64,000 bases of DNA, taken from the NCBI GenBank assembly GCA_043228905.1, contig JBHGNT010000010.1, positions 15,872,001-15,936,000 of the forward strand, in the 5' to 3' direction. This document shows positions 45,521 to 56,856 of the stretch, piece by piece. The notes below the pieces were generated by a model. The model saw nothing but the letters and a program-made list of their open reading frames with translations, was not told the DNA's origin and did not search any database. The first letter of the stretch is position 1; every line of letters begins with the position of its first letter. Position numbers and translations under genes: made by a program. The DNA comes from Azolla caroliniana (taxonomy: Eukaryota > Polypodiophyta).

Positions 45521-46110
45521 CACCCTTGTCCTTCCTTCTTGTCTCCTCGTTTAGGATACTTGTCGTTACCACTTGCAAGGACGAGTTTTCTTCTTGGCAC
45601 GAGGTACTGAGAGACACCACCAAGTTCTCCCAGTTGTCCAACAAGGTACATAGTAGTAACAAAGCCTGCATAACATCATCTAATGGGAACTTTGTTGCTA
45701 CAAGTTGATTCACCAACCCAGTGAAGGTGTTAATGTGTACCACAATGCTTTCTCCATCCTAGTACTTCAGTCTCACGATCTTTCTCATTAGAGAGGTTTT
45801 GTTGAGGGCATTCTTCCTCTCGTACAATTAGGTTGACCATTTGTGCCACATTTCATAGGCATTTGTGTCGTTCGCCACATGCTACAAAATACCCACATCT
45901 ACACACTGTGTAATGGTGGCCATGGCCTTCCTGTTTAGGAGTTTCCATTCAGACTCAAATACCCTTGTGGGTATTTCACTTCTATCTATGGGTTCGTACA
46001 AATCATTGACTATCAGAAGATCGTCCATCTTGATCTTCCAGTCAGAGGAGTTGTGTGAGTTCAGGACTATCATACCTAGGAAGTCGCGCACACCTCCTTC
46101 CATTCTTGCA
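45521..46110 (-). pseudogene. Copia K gag
   Basis: Minus strand, starting after a primer site. Reads SHNSSDWKIKMDDLLIVNDL, WKLLNRKAMATITQCV, and lower down LVATKFPLDDVMQALLLL and LLDNWENLVVSLSTS, the usual copia Gag blocks. Frameshifts separate the parts, and it is cut at 45520 by the plus-strand LTR fragment. Confidence 0.8.
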
Positions 46111-46117
46111 CCTCGGA

Positions 46118-46129
46118 GCTCTAATACCA
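46118..46129 (-). promoter_or_regulatory. Copia K primer binding site
   Basis: Minus strand TGGTATTAGAGC, one base from the initiator-Met-tRNA complement TGGTATCAGAGC, three bases from the LTR end. Confidence 0.8.
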
Positions 46130-46132
46130 TAT

Positions 46133-46775
46133 TGTTGTGTTTGGACCGTAGATCTTTGAGTAAGATAGACTAAATTGCACAACGTGGAAACAGAAAATAG
46201 CAAAATAGCAGAGAATGCACAATACACAGGTTTTACGTGGAAACCCTAAAACAAGGGAAAACCATGGGCAACAAAACTTCACTATATAGTAGAGAATACA
46301 TGAGAGGAAAAACATATTACAAAACTCTCTATAACTTAGAGAATACCCACGTAGGTTTCTTGGCAAGTACCATTGAATTGTGCCGCTACACACGCTCTCT
46401 CTCTCTCTGTGTAGCACACACATCTACTGTTTTTTCTATAGAAACTCTATACACAGGTTACTAGCTCTCACACATAAGTTTGCCCTAACTATTCCTATTT
46501 ATCGGAGGGAGTAAGTTGTTGTTATTATTATTATAATAGTCGTTAATTGGTCGATTGATCAATTCGACTATCTGACCCACAAGTCGACAATCTAGTCGAT
46601 TCGTCTAGCTGACTCCTTTGTCGACTATTCAGTCGGCCCAACTAGAAAACCTTGTCAACGACCATCAGGCCAACATGACTAGTCAGCTCCAATTCAACTA
46701 CCAATTCTTCCAATCTATAGCCCACTTCTCCCATTAGGAGGGACAGAATCCTAGCAGGACTTATCCATTAGAACA
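46133..46775 (-). mobile_element. Copia K 5' LTR (minus)
   Basis: 643 bp with ends TGTTCTAATGG and AAACACAACA on the minus strand. The primer site follows it. Contains a CT-rich tract at 46395-46410 and short GTCGAC/GTCGAT palindromes around 46555-46640. Confidence 0.65.
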
Positions 46776-46835
46776 TCCGTTATTCAAAATTAATATATAA
46801 TAATATCATAAAGAGACGAACCTTAGAACATTGTA

Positions 46836-46853
46836 GAACTTCCGGGAACATTC
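46836..46853. promoter_or_regulatory. Heat-shock-element-like motif
   Basis: GAActTCCggGAAcaTTC, four alternating 5-bp units with one mismatch. No TATA box or gene is clearly attached; the surroundings (TAGAAC repeats) look like an old LTR remnant. Confidence 0.4.
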
Positions 46854-46879
46854 TAAAAAACCCTAGAACGCTCCATGAC

Positions 46880-47100
46880 CCACGATATAATGTCAATTCT
46901 AAATCGTCAAACCGTTTAAATAGAAAATGTTAAACCGATAAAGGCTCAAACCAAACTGTTAAACCACCGAATTAAACTGAACTGTTTAATAAAACCTGAA
47001 CTTGAACCAAACCAAACCATTTAAATTGTTAAGCCATTAAGTCGTGGTTTCGCAGTTCGTTTCGCTTTAAACCAAATTGTTGTCGATTGTTATTCATTTC
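46880..47100. mobile_element. Decayed MITE relative
   Basis: Rich in AACCGTTTAAACC-like words and ends GTCGATTGTT, matching the right end of the MITE at 48803-49265. The left end is not recognisable. Confidence 0.45.
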
Positions 47101-48802
47101 CTTATTTGTTTGAACAATTGGATAAGTTCTCGAAAGAGGGTGGAATTCAAGCTAAATTTTGTTGCCTAGTTCGCTACTAATAAGGTATACGTGGTTAGGA
47201 TCCTTGGCCCAATGATATCAATGGGAGGCATAACGCCATTAATTTAATGAAGCAATCTCATTATCATTTGTTTTTTAGTTAAGCTCATTTTTTAGTACTT
47301 CATGAAGTGAAGAGTGTCACTAATTTGCATCTTGATTGATTATTGCTCAAATTTATAATTGAAACCAATCTCACACATAATGTTCTTGAGAAAAGTGTTC
47401 CATTTGTGCATATTCTCCGAAATTGCCAAGGTTGATGCATCATTTTCGATACAACATTTGTCACCAATGAAGTATCAAATTTGATCTAGAATTTGAAATG
47501 TCACACCATTTTTGTTGTGTAATGTTTATAGTTATTTATCTTGTATTTCTAAATGTTGCTTGATGGCATTTGGTAACTTGTTTACTAATCAAATCTCACT
47601 ACATACTAACACTGAAATCACCACCGAGCTAATACATCATGTCTCTAACCCTTATAATCACTATCACTTGAAATTCAACATTATTTTCATGAATGTTTTA
47701 TCATGTAGTTTTTATTTAAAGTGGAGCTCAATATTCATCTCATCTAAACCCAATAAGAGGTCACTAGAGAATTATCACAAAATTAACCTCCCAACAATTA
47801 ATACAAGTTATATGGTGCCAAAGCAGCTCAAAAGATTAATCATCAAGTCTTACTTTTATTCTATGTTAGAAAGGTAGTTAACTGTATATGTGATTAATTC
47901 CATGTAGTCTTAATAGACTAGAAAGAAAAGTTGTGAGGTCTCAATAAGATTTTATCTCTCATGTTCAAGTCCGTAGTACATGGCATCTTCAACTTTATGT
48001 ACTCTCCAAATTCTACATCACTAACATTTAAAGTGTTCTGGCTTTAAAAGCTCAATGGCTATTCTCGCTTGAAAATTGTTTTGTCTTTTTATACACTTAC
48101 ATTGCTTCTTGGTTTTGTCTTGTATTCTATAATTCATGCTACCTTATGCCAGTGTCTTATTCTTGAGTACCAGAAACAACTTCACCAAACACGAGTGTCG
48201 ATGTTAACAATTAATTCCATATATACAATAAATTCAATCCACTCTTAATTGTAGACTTTGAAACACTTTTTGGCACACATCCGTAAAAGATTGTTGAGTT
48301 AAATTGTTTCACCAATAAGCTAATAGTGAAAGCTTACATATATTTTACTTTATGATATAAAAAAAATAACATTTGTTGTTTCTTTTTTTAAGCATTTTGT
48401 TTCTTTATTGTAGAAGTGTTTATATTTAAAGTGTACAAGTGATTGATGTAGGTAGGTTGTTTTCAAACATGGGATTGCTCTTAATCCCAACATTGTGTTA
48501 GGTGACACTACTTATATCATCTACTAAAATGTTAGGTGTGTGTACTCCTAAATGCTTAAATACAATAATTTGTTTGATAATAATGTCATTATATATCATA
48601 GTTCGTATATATGCCATATCACAATATTAAATGACTAAGCACCATGACATAAGATCTTGTAATTGTTTATGCCAACATGTTATTGAAGTTTTAACCTTGA
48701 TTATAATTAATTGTCAAACACACGAGGCCTATAACTTTCAAAGGTTTATAGTGATTGAAAAATATTTTAATGATATTGTTCTAATCACTTGTGTGAATGT
48801 CC
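47101..48802. other. AT-rich gene-free intergenic DNA
   Basis: Only short AT-driven ORFs (longest 121 codons at 47512-47877, no domain). Nothing else recognised. Confidence 0.5.
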
Positions 48803-49265
48803 AACAATTGGCAACGGTTTGGTTTGGTTCAAGAGTGTCCAAACCAAACCGTTTAAAATTTTTGAAACTTGAACCAAACCGAACTGTTAGGTAAAAATCA
48901 AAACCGTTAAACCATTAAACCTCTAAAACTGCAGTTTCGTGGTTCGGTTTTGGTTTTCAACTAAGGTCAAATTTCAAATTGTAAAATTTTAAACATTTTC
49001 AATATCTCAAATTTTAATTTTTCAAAATTTTAAAGATTTTTCCTAAAATGTGAGAATTAGGTTTTAAAATGAAAAGTTTGTTTTAAAAAAAAAATTAACC
49101 ATAAAATTGTTAAACCATGGTTTCAAACCGTTTAAACCGAACCGAACCGAATGAAAACCAAACCATTTTAAAAAACTTGAACTTGAACCTAACTGAACCG
49201 TTAAAACCGTTAAGCTACGGTTTCACAAGTTCGGTTTGGTTCAAACCGAACCATTGCCGATTGTT
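48803..49265. mobile_element. MITE with about 24-bp terminal inverted repeats
   Basis: Left end AACAATTGGCAACGGTTTGG and right end, reverse-complemented, AACAATCGGCAATGGTTCGG. Internal DNA is AT-rich with repeated AAACCGTTAAACC words and no ORF. Flanks TGAATGTCC and TGGATGTCA are similar and may be a worn 9-10 bp target duplication, as in Mutator-like elements. Confidence 0.6.
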
Positions 49266-50277
49266 ATGGATGTCATAGTAATAAAATAATGGCAAAGAAA
49301 ACAATTATAGAATTTATGAGTTTCTCTCAAATTTTAATTGGTATCTACATACACATTCCTAGTTTTATTGTTCAGTCGATCTTAACATGACACGTGGCCA
49401 TTTTCTTACAATCTAGTATGCAATAGTGATGACATTATCTTGGTCAAACCGGTTCACAATAACACAATGCGTTATTCACTATACCTTCTTCACCTTGTTG
49501 AAGATTCCACATGTTTCCCGTTGACTCTTGAAGGTGCCAATCAACTTCTCCCAGATAACCATCAAAATCTTTGAATTACCTTGCAATTCATCTCTAAAAC
49601 AAGGTAGCAATGACGTAGACCAAAGAAAATTGTGCCAACCTAGGACAATTATTCTAATTCATTATGTGGAACCATATCCAACATGCCAATGGGGAATGCA
49701 AAAGTTGTGAGCATAAATGCTATACTAGATGACTTTGTAGAGGGCACTAAAGGAGCTAACCCCCATGACACACTTATGGCTAGAAATAAAGGAAGGTCTA
49801 ACATGGACGGCCCTTTTTACTCATATATTTCCAACACTAAGGAACAAGTCTATATAGTTCTAACTCCAACCTCTTAGTATCATAGTGTTTGGATATTTAA
49901 TGTAGCATTGTGGTCGTGGCTATTTATAAGCATACCCTTGTGGGAGAATATATCCAAGATGCCTATATTTATAGAGATACCTTTATAGGAGAAGAGATTT
50001 AAGATATGACTAATGGATCAAAACGGGAGCTTGTGGAGGGAGGATTAGTGTGCCCTTGTGAACAAAGTAATATTATGTGAGAGTAGGATGGTATTGAGGC
50101 TTCTCCCTCTTTCTTGAGTGCTTTATCACATTTCCATTATTGAACCAAGAGAGGGAGAGACCTCCTGCAAGTACCAACCAATTGTCACATAAGCACATGC
50201 ATTGGACATCAATCACTTATCGACAACACGTTGATACCAATTCGAGAGGTGAGGAACATTACCCCATAAAATAAATG
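49266..50277. other. Gene-free intergenic DNA
   Basis: No supported gene. A 60-codon frame (49528-49710) and a 64-codon frame (49683-49877) have no recognisable domain. Confidence 0.45.
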
Positions 50278-50905
50278 TTGTAATGGAATAACTATAACCT
50301 ATGTAACCTAGTTGGAACAATAGAAGATTCATTGTTCAACACACATGATGAGCATGAGGGAAAACCCACAAACAATGATAACATTTTGACATGCCTTAGA
50401 AACCTAGTGCATTATATGGGATGATGTTGTATTGTATCAATCCATGTTCCAACAAGTAAACCAAAATGCAATGTATATAACTAAAAGAATTACATTCCAT
50501 CACTAATATCTAAAGACGAAAATTTACTACCAAACTTTATGCTTTAAGTTGTAATGGAATAACTATAACCCGTATAACCTAGTTGGACCACTAGAATGTT
50601 CCTTGTTTAGCACACATGATTAGCATGAGGGAAAACCCACAAACAATGCTAACATTTTGACATGCCTTAGGAACCTATTTCACTTATGCGATAATGTTGG
50701 ATTTTATCCATCCAACTTCCAACAAGTAAACCAAAATGCAATATATATAACTAAAAGAAGAACATTCTATGACTAATATCTAAGGCAAAAATATATATTA
50801 CCAAACATCGTGCTCTAAGTTGTAATGGAATAACTATAATCCATATAACCTAGTTGGGACAATAGAAGGTGCATTGTTCAACACACATGATTAGCACCAA
50901 TTGGC
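50278..50905. repeat. 271-bp tandem repeat, 2.3 units
   Basis: TTGTAATGGAATAACTATAA starts units at 50278, 50549 and 50820, giving an exact period of 271 bp; the third unit stops near 50905. Each has GAGGGAAAACCCACAAACAA and AACAAGTAAACCAAAATGCA. A TTGGTATCAACG primer-like site lies just left on the minus strand (near 50230), so it may derive from an LTR. Confidence 0.85.
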
Positions 50906-51892
50906 AAGTGGTCGTCCCTTTGGCAATGGACTTGATGTTGTATTCACAAATCTTTTTATATTTAGTTCAAGTGCATGCACACAAACATTGACTTTGATAT
51001 ATTCTCAACAACGTAAATGAATGAAAAATGATATCATTGTTTCAATAGCAATCCTAAGGAATAAGAAATGACAAAGTATATAGAGTACACAAAAAATTGT
51101 ATACCTATCGTTCCATTAGGGCAATGGAAACAAAAAGCTCAATAAACTTGTTCATACTTTTAGCACAAAGTTAGACATATTGCCTTTCCCTAGTGGATGG
51201 AGTAGCTCTAGAGACTTGAAGAGTATATGTCTCAATTTAACTATGACAAGAAGAAGCAACAAATAGGTAGGTACACACTCTTATATGTATTAAAAGATAC
51301 TTCCTTCTATTCAACTTTACGCTACTTTCATATAGAATGTGAAAACAACACCTAATTACCATACGGAGTGGTAGAGAAAGCTTTCAATGCATCTCAATTT
51401 TAAGTATCTATTAAGGTCAACCATATATAGTATGTAATTGAATGTTACAATAGAGTGTGTTATAAACAGAGATGTGGAAAAATGTCACTTTTGTGGTAAA
51501 AGTGTTGAAAGTTTGAGGCAATAAAAAATGTATAGACCGTTAAAATCTCACTTGCATTCAATGAGCTTCTAGGTAGTCACTTCATTTAGGTACGGAGGAA
51601 ATTAATCACAAGGAAGGAAATCAAAGTGACTTTGAACAATAAGATAGCAAGAGGGAGTAAGAATGCAGGATAACTAATGTAAAGCAAACGTGGAGGGACA
51701 CGAGCTACGAGGTAGGATGAAATGGAACTTTAATGGGCAAGGAAAGCATAAATAAGTTATTGGAAGTTAGGAAACAATAAATAGGATGGGAGTGTACTTA
51801 AATGACAAAACTACATTTGGGAGGGGATAGGGGGAAGAGAAGGAGGAGGAGGTGCTGAAGAAAATATATTAAGATCCATCAATGCATTTCAA
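50906..51892. other. Upstream region of the GDSL gene
   Basis: AT-rich, no ORF. A purine-rich run (51822-51852) sits about 50 bp before the start codon and may be in the 5' leader. I see no convincing TATA box position. Confidence 0.4.
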
Positions 51893-54800
51893 ATGACATT
51901 CATGTTCTATGACAAATTGATAATGGGTGTTAGCAAGCGGGTCATTGTGTTACTTATTATTGTCTTTGTGAATATTTTCTTCTTTCACTATGTGCATGGT
52001 AGAGCCACTAATAATGGTACACAAGGGGAAGGGGTTCTACCCATGCCTATTTCCGCCAAAGGCAACAAGTATAGAGCGATATTTGTGTTTGGAGACTCTT
52101 TGGTAGATGCAGGGAACAACAACTACTTGAACAACAGCCTAGCAAAAGCTTTTAACCGACCTAACGGCATTGATTTTCCAAGCCCAAATGCTAGTCATCC
52201 CACCGGTCGCTTCACCAATGGTCTCACTATTGTCGACTTGATAGGTAAGTCTTACATTATTCCCTTAAGAATCACAAGCTATTGTATTCATCTCCTCCAC
52301 GAGTTTGTATAGAAAATTAAGGATATCCATATTATGCTTTATTTTTATCCTATCCACTTGATATCTCGACTACTTGTACAATGTTTCCTAATTGTCAATA
52401 ATCCTTGCTTTGAGCTTTCTCCCTCTTCATTAAGTAGTGAAGATTAGCAAAATATTTCACGACACATCCATTTAAGTAAAGAAGTCTTGAGTTTTGAGTT
52501 ATTTTCATTTCATGCTCCGTTAAACTCATTTTAAGAGATATTGCAACCTTCAAAACCAATTTCCCAAAAAATAGTTAAAGATAATGGTGTTACACTACTT
52601 AAAATAGTGGAAAATGCTGATGTAGGTTGTGCAGAGGGGACCATTTTAAACTATATTGATAATAGGTATAATTCTAGAATCACAATGATTTAAAGTTGCA
52701 AATAGAATATATCAAATTCATCTACATTTATACAATTACTTAAACTAGGATATGGTGTTTCTTAAATATATAACATACACACTCTCAAACTTAATCTTCA
52801 TTTTAAAATACTCCCCGTTGTCTATAGGGATGAAGCTCGGCATGAACAATGTTGTCCCTCCTTTCCTTGCACCCACAACAAAAGGTGCGGCAATATTGAA
52901 TGGTGTAAATTATGCTTCTGGAGGCGCTGGGATACTTAATGATACTGGAAGAATCTTTGTAAGAAAATTTTCACTTTTCATGTCACTAAATCCTAGGCGA
53001 TCAGAACAATATACCTTACATTATATCATTACATAATACAACATGCATGTTATGCTTTTGTATGTTTTTGTGAGAAAATGAAACTTGTTGAATAAACATT
53101 TGATGCTTTTACAGCTACAATATGTATCTTTGGATGAGCAATTGGGGTACTTTGAGCAAACAAAGGAGCAAATTAATACACTATTGGGATTAGATGAAGC
53201 CAAATACCTTATCAACAATGCGCTTTATACAATGGTTGTAGGATCAAATGATTTCCTTGACAATTATTTATTCCCAATCCAGACTACGGTTGAACCCAAC
53301 CTTCCTCCTGAAGATTTCATTGTGAAACTTATCACATCTTACAAGCAACAATTAAAGGTTAGGATAAGCTTTCAATATACAATCTTAGTAATGGTACATC
53401 AAGTTTTACATTTCTTTTAGAAAGAAAATCAACTCAATAAATTTAGAATAATTTTAAGTGGTAAACTATCTCAGCTATTGTGCATTCCAAAGGAGGGATT
53501 TATGCTCATACTTACACACTAAGGATTTGACTAACTATTGTCTAATGTAGCCTTTAATGTAAAAAGAGGAAAGCATAAAAATATTAGGTCATGACATACT
53601 GCTCCACATTACAAAGAATTAGTTTGCTTTTGAATGAATAGGTGAAAGGGGGGGGGGGGGGGGGGGGGGGGTAATGCGAAGGTGTTCAATGTTTATGAAA
53701 ATGATAAAGCACCTTCAAGACGGGATGGTCATTGTTGGGTTAGGAAACCATGAATTATACAAGGATTTAGCTCTTACCCAGTTTGAAAAGTATGTGTATA
53801 TATGCATAAATATATTATCTTTTCTATTCAATGAATTCTTTATCCCATATGTGCAATATATGGTTCATGAGGGAACCTTGGACCTCTAATATAGTTTCAA
53901 TCTTTTCCACATACCTTAATAACATGGGGATGTTATAGTCACAAAACATCTTAATGGATTGCATAATACTTAAGCGAGCTTCTAGAGTTAACTTAGCCTT
54001 GCTTACAACTAACATTCATGCCCTCTATATTCTTGATGTTCATAGGTCTACCAATGCATCTTTAGTAACAAGCATCCCAAAGGATGATATCCCATTGATA
54101 GCGACAACATGCAACATGTGCTATTCATTATAGCATTTTCATGCATACACACATTATATAAGCCCTCATAATGTTCCTTCTATTGTGGAATCCACTAGTT
54201 GTTATGTCCTTACCATTTTAATGAATACACATAAACATAGAATTCAACAAATAAACTTGTTGTATCTAAACTTCTCAAAACCAATTACACATTTGAGCAC
54301 CCTAATTTGTTATTTGTGTGTAAGAGTTTATACAAGATAGCATGCTTGATAAAGATAAGGAGATAACTAATGTTGAAATTTTCTTAGAAATTTTAGCTCA
54401 TTTATATGACTTATTTTCTCATACTCAAATATGCTATGTTGTTTTAGTCCCTCTACAATGCCGGAGCTCGCAAAATAATTGTGGCAAACATGCCATATAT
54501 TGGATGTATACCCTACTTTCGATACCTCAAGCCAAACGCACACGGGAAATGTTTCCCAAAGGCTAATGAACTTGCAAATGCTTTCAATGAACCTCTCAAG
54601 GATATGTTGAATGAATTAAGTAATGATTTACCGGGCATCACCATCTTACATGCAGATGCATATGGAATAATGTCAAAAATTACAAACAACTACCAAGACT
54701 ACGGTAATTTTTCGCTAACTCAAACTTGTTTGCTTTCACATCAAACATAAATTAAAGATGCATGCCTCCTCTCTTAATTCATTTTTCACGAGCATGTATT

Positions 54801-55737
54801 CACAAAAACAATGTCATAAAACATGATGTCACTTATTTAAAAAGTTTACTCAAGTCGTAATTATAATTATTTGAAGCACATGGAGACACACACTTATAAA
54901 CAAAGAGTTGTTCATGAAACATGATGTCACTTATTTAAAAAGTTTACTCAAGTCGTAATTATAATTATTTGAAGCACATGGAGATGCACACTTATAAACA
55001 AAGAGTTGTTCATGAAACATGATGTCACTTATTTAAAAAGTTTACTCAAGTCGTAATTATAATTATTTGAAGCACATGGAGATGCACACTTATAAACAAA
55101 GAGTTGTTCATGAAACATGATGTCACTTATTTAAAAAGTTTACTCAAGTCATAATTATAATTATTTGAAGCACATGGAGACACACACTTATAAACAAAGA
55201 GTTGTTCATGAGATGTATAATACGTTTACCGTTCAATCTTATGTTGTGAAAGTAAATGTTGAAGGGCATAATTGATTAATACGCTAATAATGGACTTACA
55301 ATGTTTGAATCCTATGACCTCAAGCTATAAGCATGGAGGTTTAGCATTCAACATAGCTCATAATTGGAAGTGTATTACTCCTTGCATTGAGAGAGATATC
55401 TATTATTAAATATAATATGTAGATACATATCCACAAATGTGCACAAATATACACATGAACACATATTAAGAGATGAAATATGACTTTATGTTTTTGCTCT
55501 TACTTTTGGATTGTAGGATTTACCAATGTTGATAAACCATGTTGTGGCCAAATCGGCTCAACAAAATTAATTCCATGTAGATTTCCATTTCTTTCAGTTT
55601 GTGAAGATAGAGCTAAATACTTTTATTGGGATGCATTCCATCCAACTCAATCAGCATATGAGATAATTGCACATGAGATATTTGATGGAAATGAATTCAT
55701 ATCACCAATCAACATACGAGGGCTTATGAATGTATGA
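51893..55737 (+). CDS. GDSL esterase/lipase (five exons)
   Basis: Secreted plant SGNH/GDSL hydrolase that cleaves ester bonds; its natural substrate cannot be told from sequence. Exons: 51893-52244, 52828-52958, 53115-53357, 54448-54703, 55517-55737; all introns are GT/AG and phases agree, 400 aa. A start at 51923 ([20 protein letters not shown]) gives a cleaner signal peptide and 390 aa, close to the usual 350-390. Motifs: block [17 protein letters not shown] with the catalytic Ser, block [12 protein letters not shown] (Gly), block [14 protein letters not shown] (Asn), and block [20 protein letters not shown] (Asp and His). All oxyanion and catalytic residues are present, so it looks functional. 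The five-exon layout is standard for the plant family. Intron 3 has a G24 run, and intron 4 a 98-bp tandem repeat. Confidence 0.92.
53648..53671 (+). repeat. Poly-G run of 24 in GDSL intron 3
   Basis: Uninterrupted G24 on the transcribed sense strand of intron 3. It may form a G-quadruplex, or may partly reflect sequencing error in a homopolymer. Confidence 0.9.
54821..55212 (+). repeat. 98-bp tandem repeat, four units, GDSL intron 4
   Basis: ACATGATGTCACTTATTTAA begins units at 54821, 54919, 55017 and 55115. Units differ at only a few bases. Confidence 0.92.
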
Positions 55738-56171
55738 TTTATATAATTTAATCAATATTGCGAATCGTAATTGTAAATCATCAACTTTAAATATGAGTTA
55801 TCTTCTCCGCAATGATTGGGAGCAAAAGTAAGGCTTGGCATAGGCATAGTCTCTCATAAATTGTTGGAAAAAAAATAACGAGTCCCTACGAAGACCTTGA
55901 TTTGTATCATGGGGCAATTAAGATCTTGAACTATACTTTCATCACAATATGATTGTAACTCTCTTTTGTATTTATATGCAAACTTGATATAAACTTAAAT
56001 ATTATTATCGTGAGTTAAGTTTTGAATAATTACGCATTTGTGATTATTTATAGAAGTTGGTTAATGTCATGTATGTCGAATACTTCAAATGTACATTTGG
56101 TAGGATCCTTAGAACTAAAACTTCTTAATTATATAAAGATGATTTGAGGGGAGAGAGGGAGAGAGAGAAAG
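55738..56171. other. GDSL 3' flank
   Basis: AT-rich, contains the likely 3' UTR of the GDSL gene and no further gene. A GAGAGA-rich tail borders the next LTR. Confidence 0.5.
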
Positions 56172-56321
56172 TGTTGGGTTCTTGTTTTCAATCACACAAA
56201 AAACTACCCCACTTTAGGGTTATGAGAATATTTATAAACATGGGGGAAAAACCTCCTAAAAAGAAATAAAATGTCCTTGTAGTCCTAAGTTCACACACAT
56301 CACTACTGAAATATATCAACA
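56172..56321 (-). mobile_element. Short copia LTR (minus)
   Basis: About 150 bp, TGTTGATATATT to GAACCCAACA on the minus strand, with purine-rich AAGGGGGATT before it and a TATA-like TTTATAAATATT inside. Its small size is like TRIM or SIRE-poor copia LTRs. Confidence 0.5.
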
Positions 56322-56399
56322 AATCCCCCTTGGGAATGATGCGGTGAATAAGGAGCTGGCACTCATGGTTATGGAAGTGCCAAGCTATGTGAATAGAGA

Positions 56400-56702
56400 T
56401 CAATCCACAAATGGAAGTAGGCCTAAAGCTTTGCGGAAAACTTCAAATTTCTCCCTAGGCAGAGCTTTTGTGAAAAGTTCAACAATGTTCTCTTGTGTGG
56501 GCACATAAGCCAAACTAATCTCCCCAACGGAGAATCTTTCCCTGACATAGTGATAATGCACCTCAATATGCTTAGTGCAGGCATGGAACACAAGGTTCCT
56601 TGTAACTACCAATGCGTTTTGATTGTTAGTGAAGATGGTGGTGGTAGAAGACTGTCCAACACACACTCCAACTGTAGCTGTGAAAGCTGTTGTGACTCGT
56701 GA
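56400..56702 (-). pseudogene. Copia RNase H C-terminal fragment
   Basis: Reads TTIFTNNQNALVVTRNLVFH, TKHIEVHYHYVRERF and ENIVELFTKALPREKFEVFR, then GLLPFVD and stop: the end of copia RNase H. Upstream coding is replaced by a GA tract. It pairs with the LTR at 56172-56321. Confidence 0.85.
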
Positions 56703-56703
56703 G

Positions 56704-56706
<3 letters not shown>

Positions 56707-56791
<85 letters not shown>
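56707..56791. repeat. (GA)n microsatellite, about 42 units
   Basis: Near-perfect GA run, the longest in the window, at the join between the copia fragment and the LINE 3' end. Confidence 0.95.
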
Positions 56792-56796
<5 letters not shown>

Positions 56797-56856
56797 TAGA
56801 TTATATTATCGTCTTCGGAGATCAAATATGACCTATGAGACCAAAAATATTACATT

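Noticed and set aside
47512-47877. 121-codon AT-rich ORF
   Set aside because: No domain, codon use follows base composition, no splice or promoter support.
53674-53889. 71-codon ORF in GDSL intron 3 as an extra exon
   Set aside because: It matches no GDSL block; exons 3 and 4 join in phase without it.
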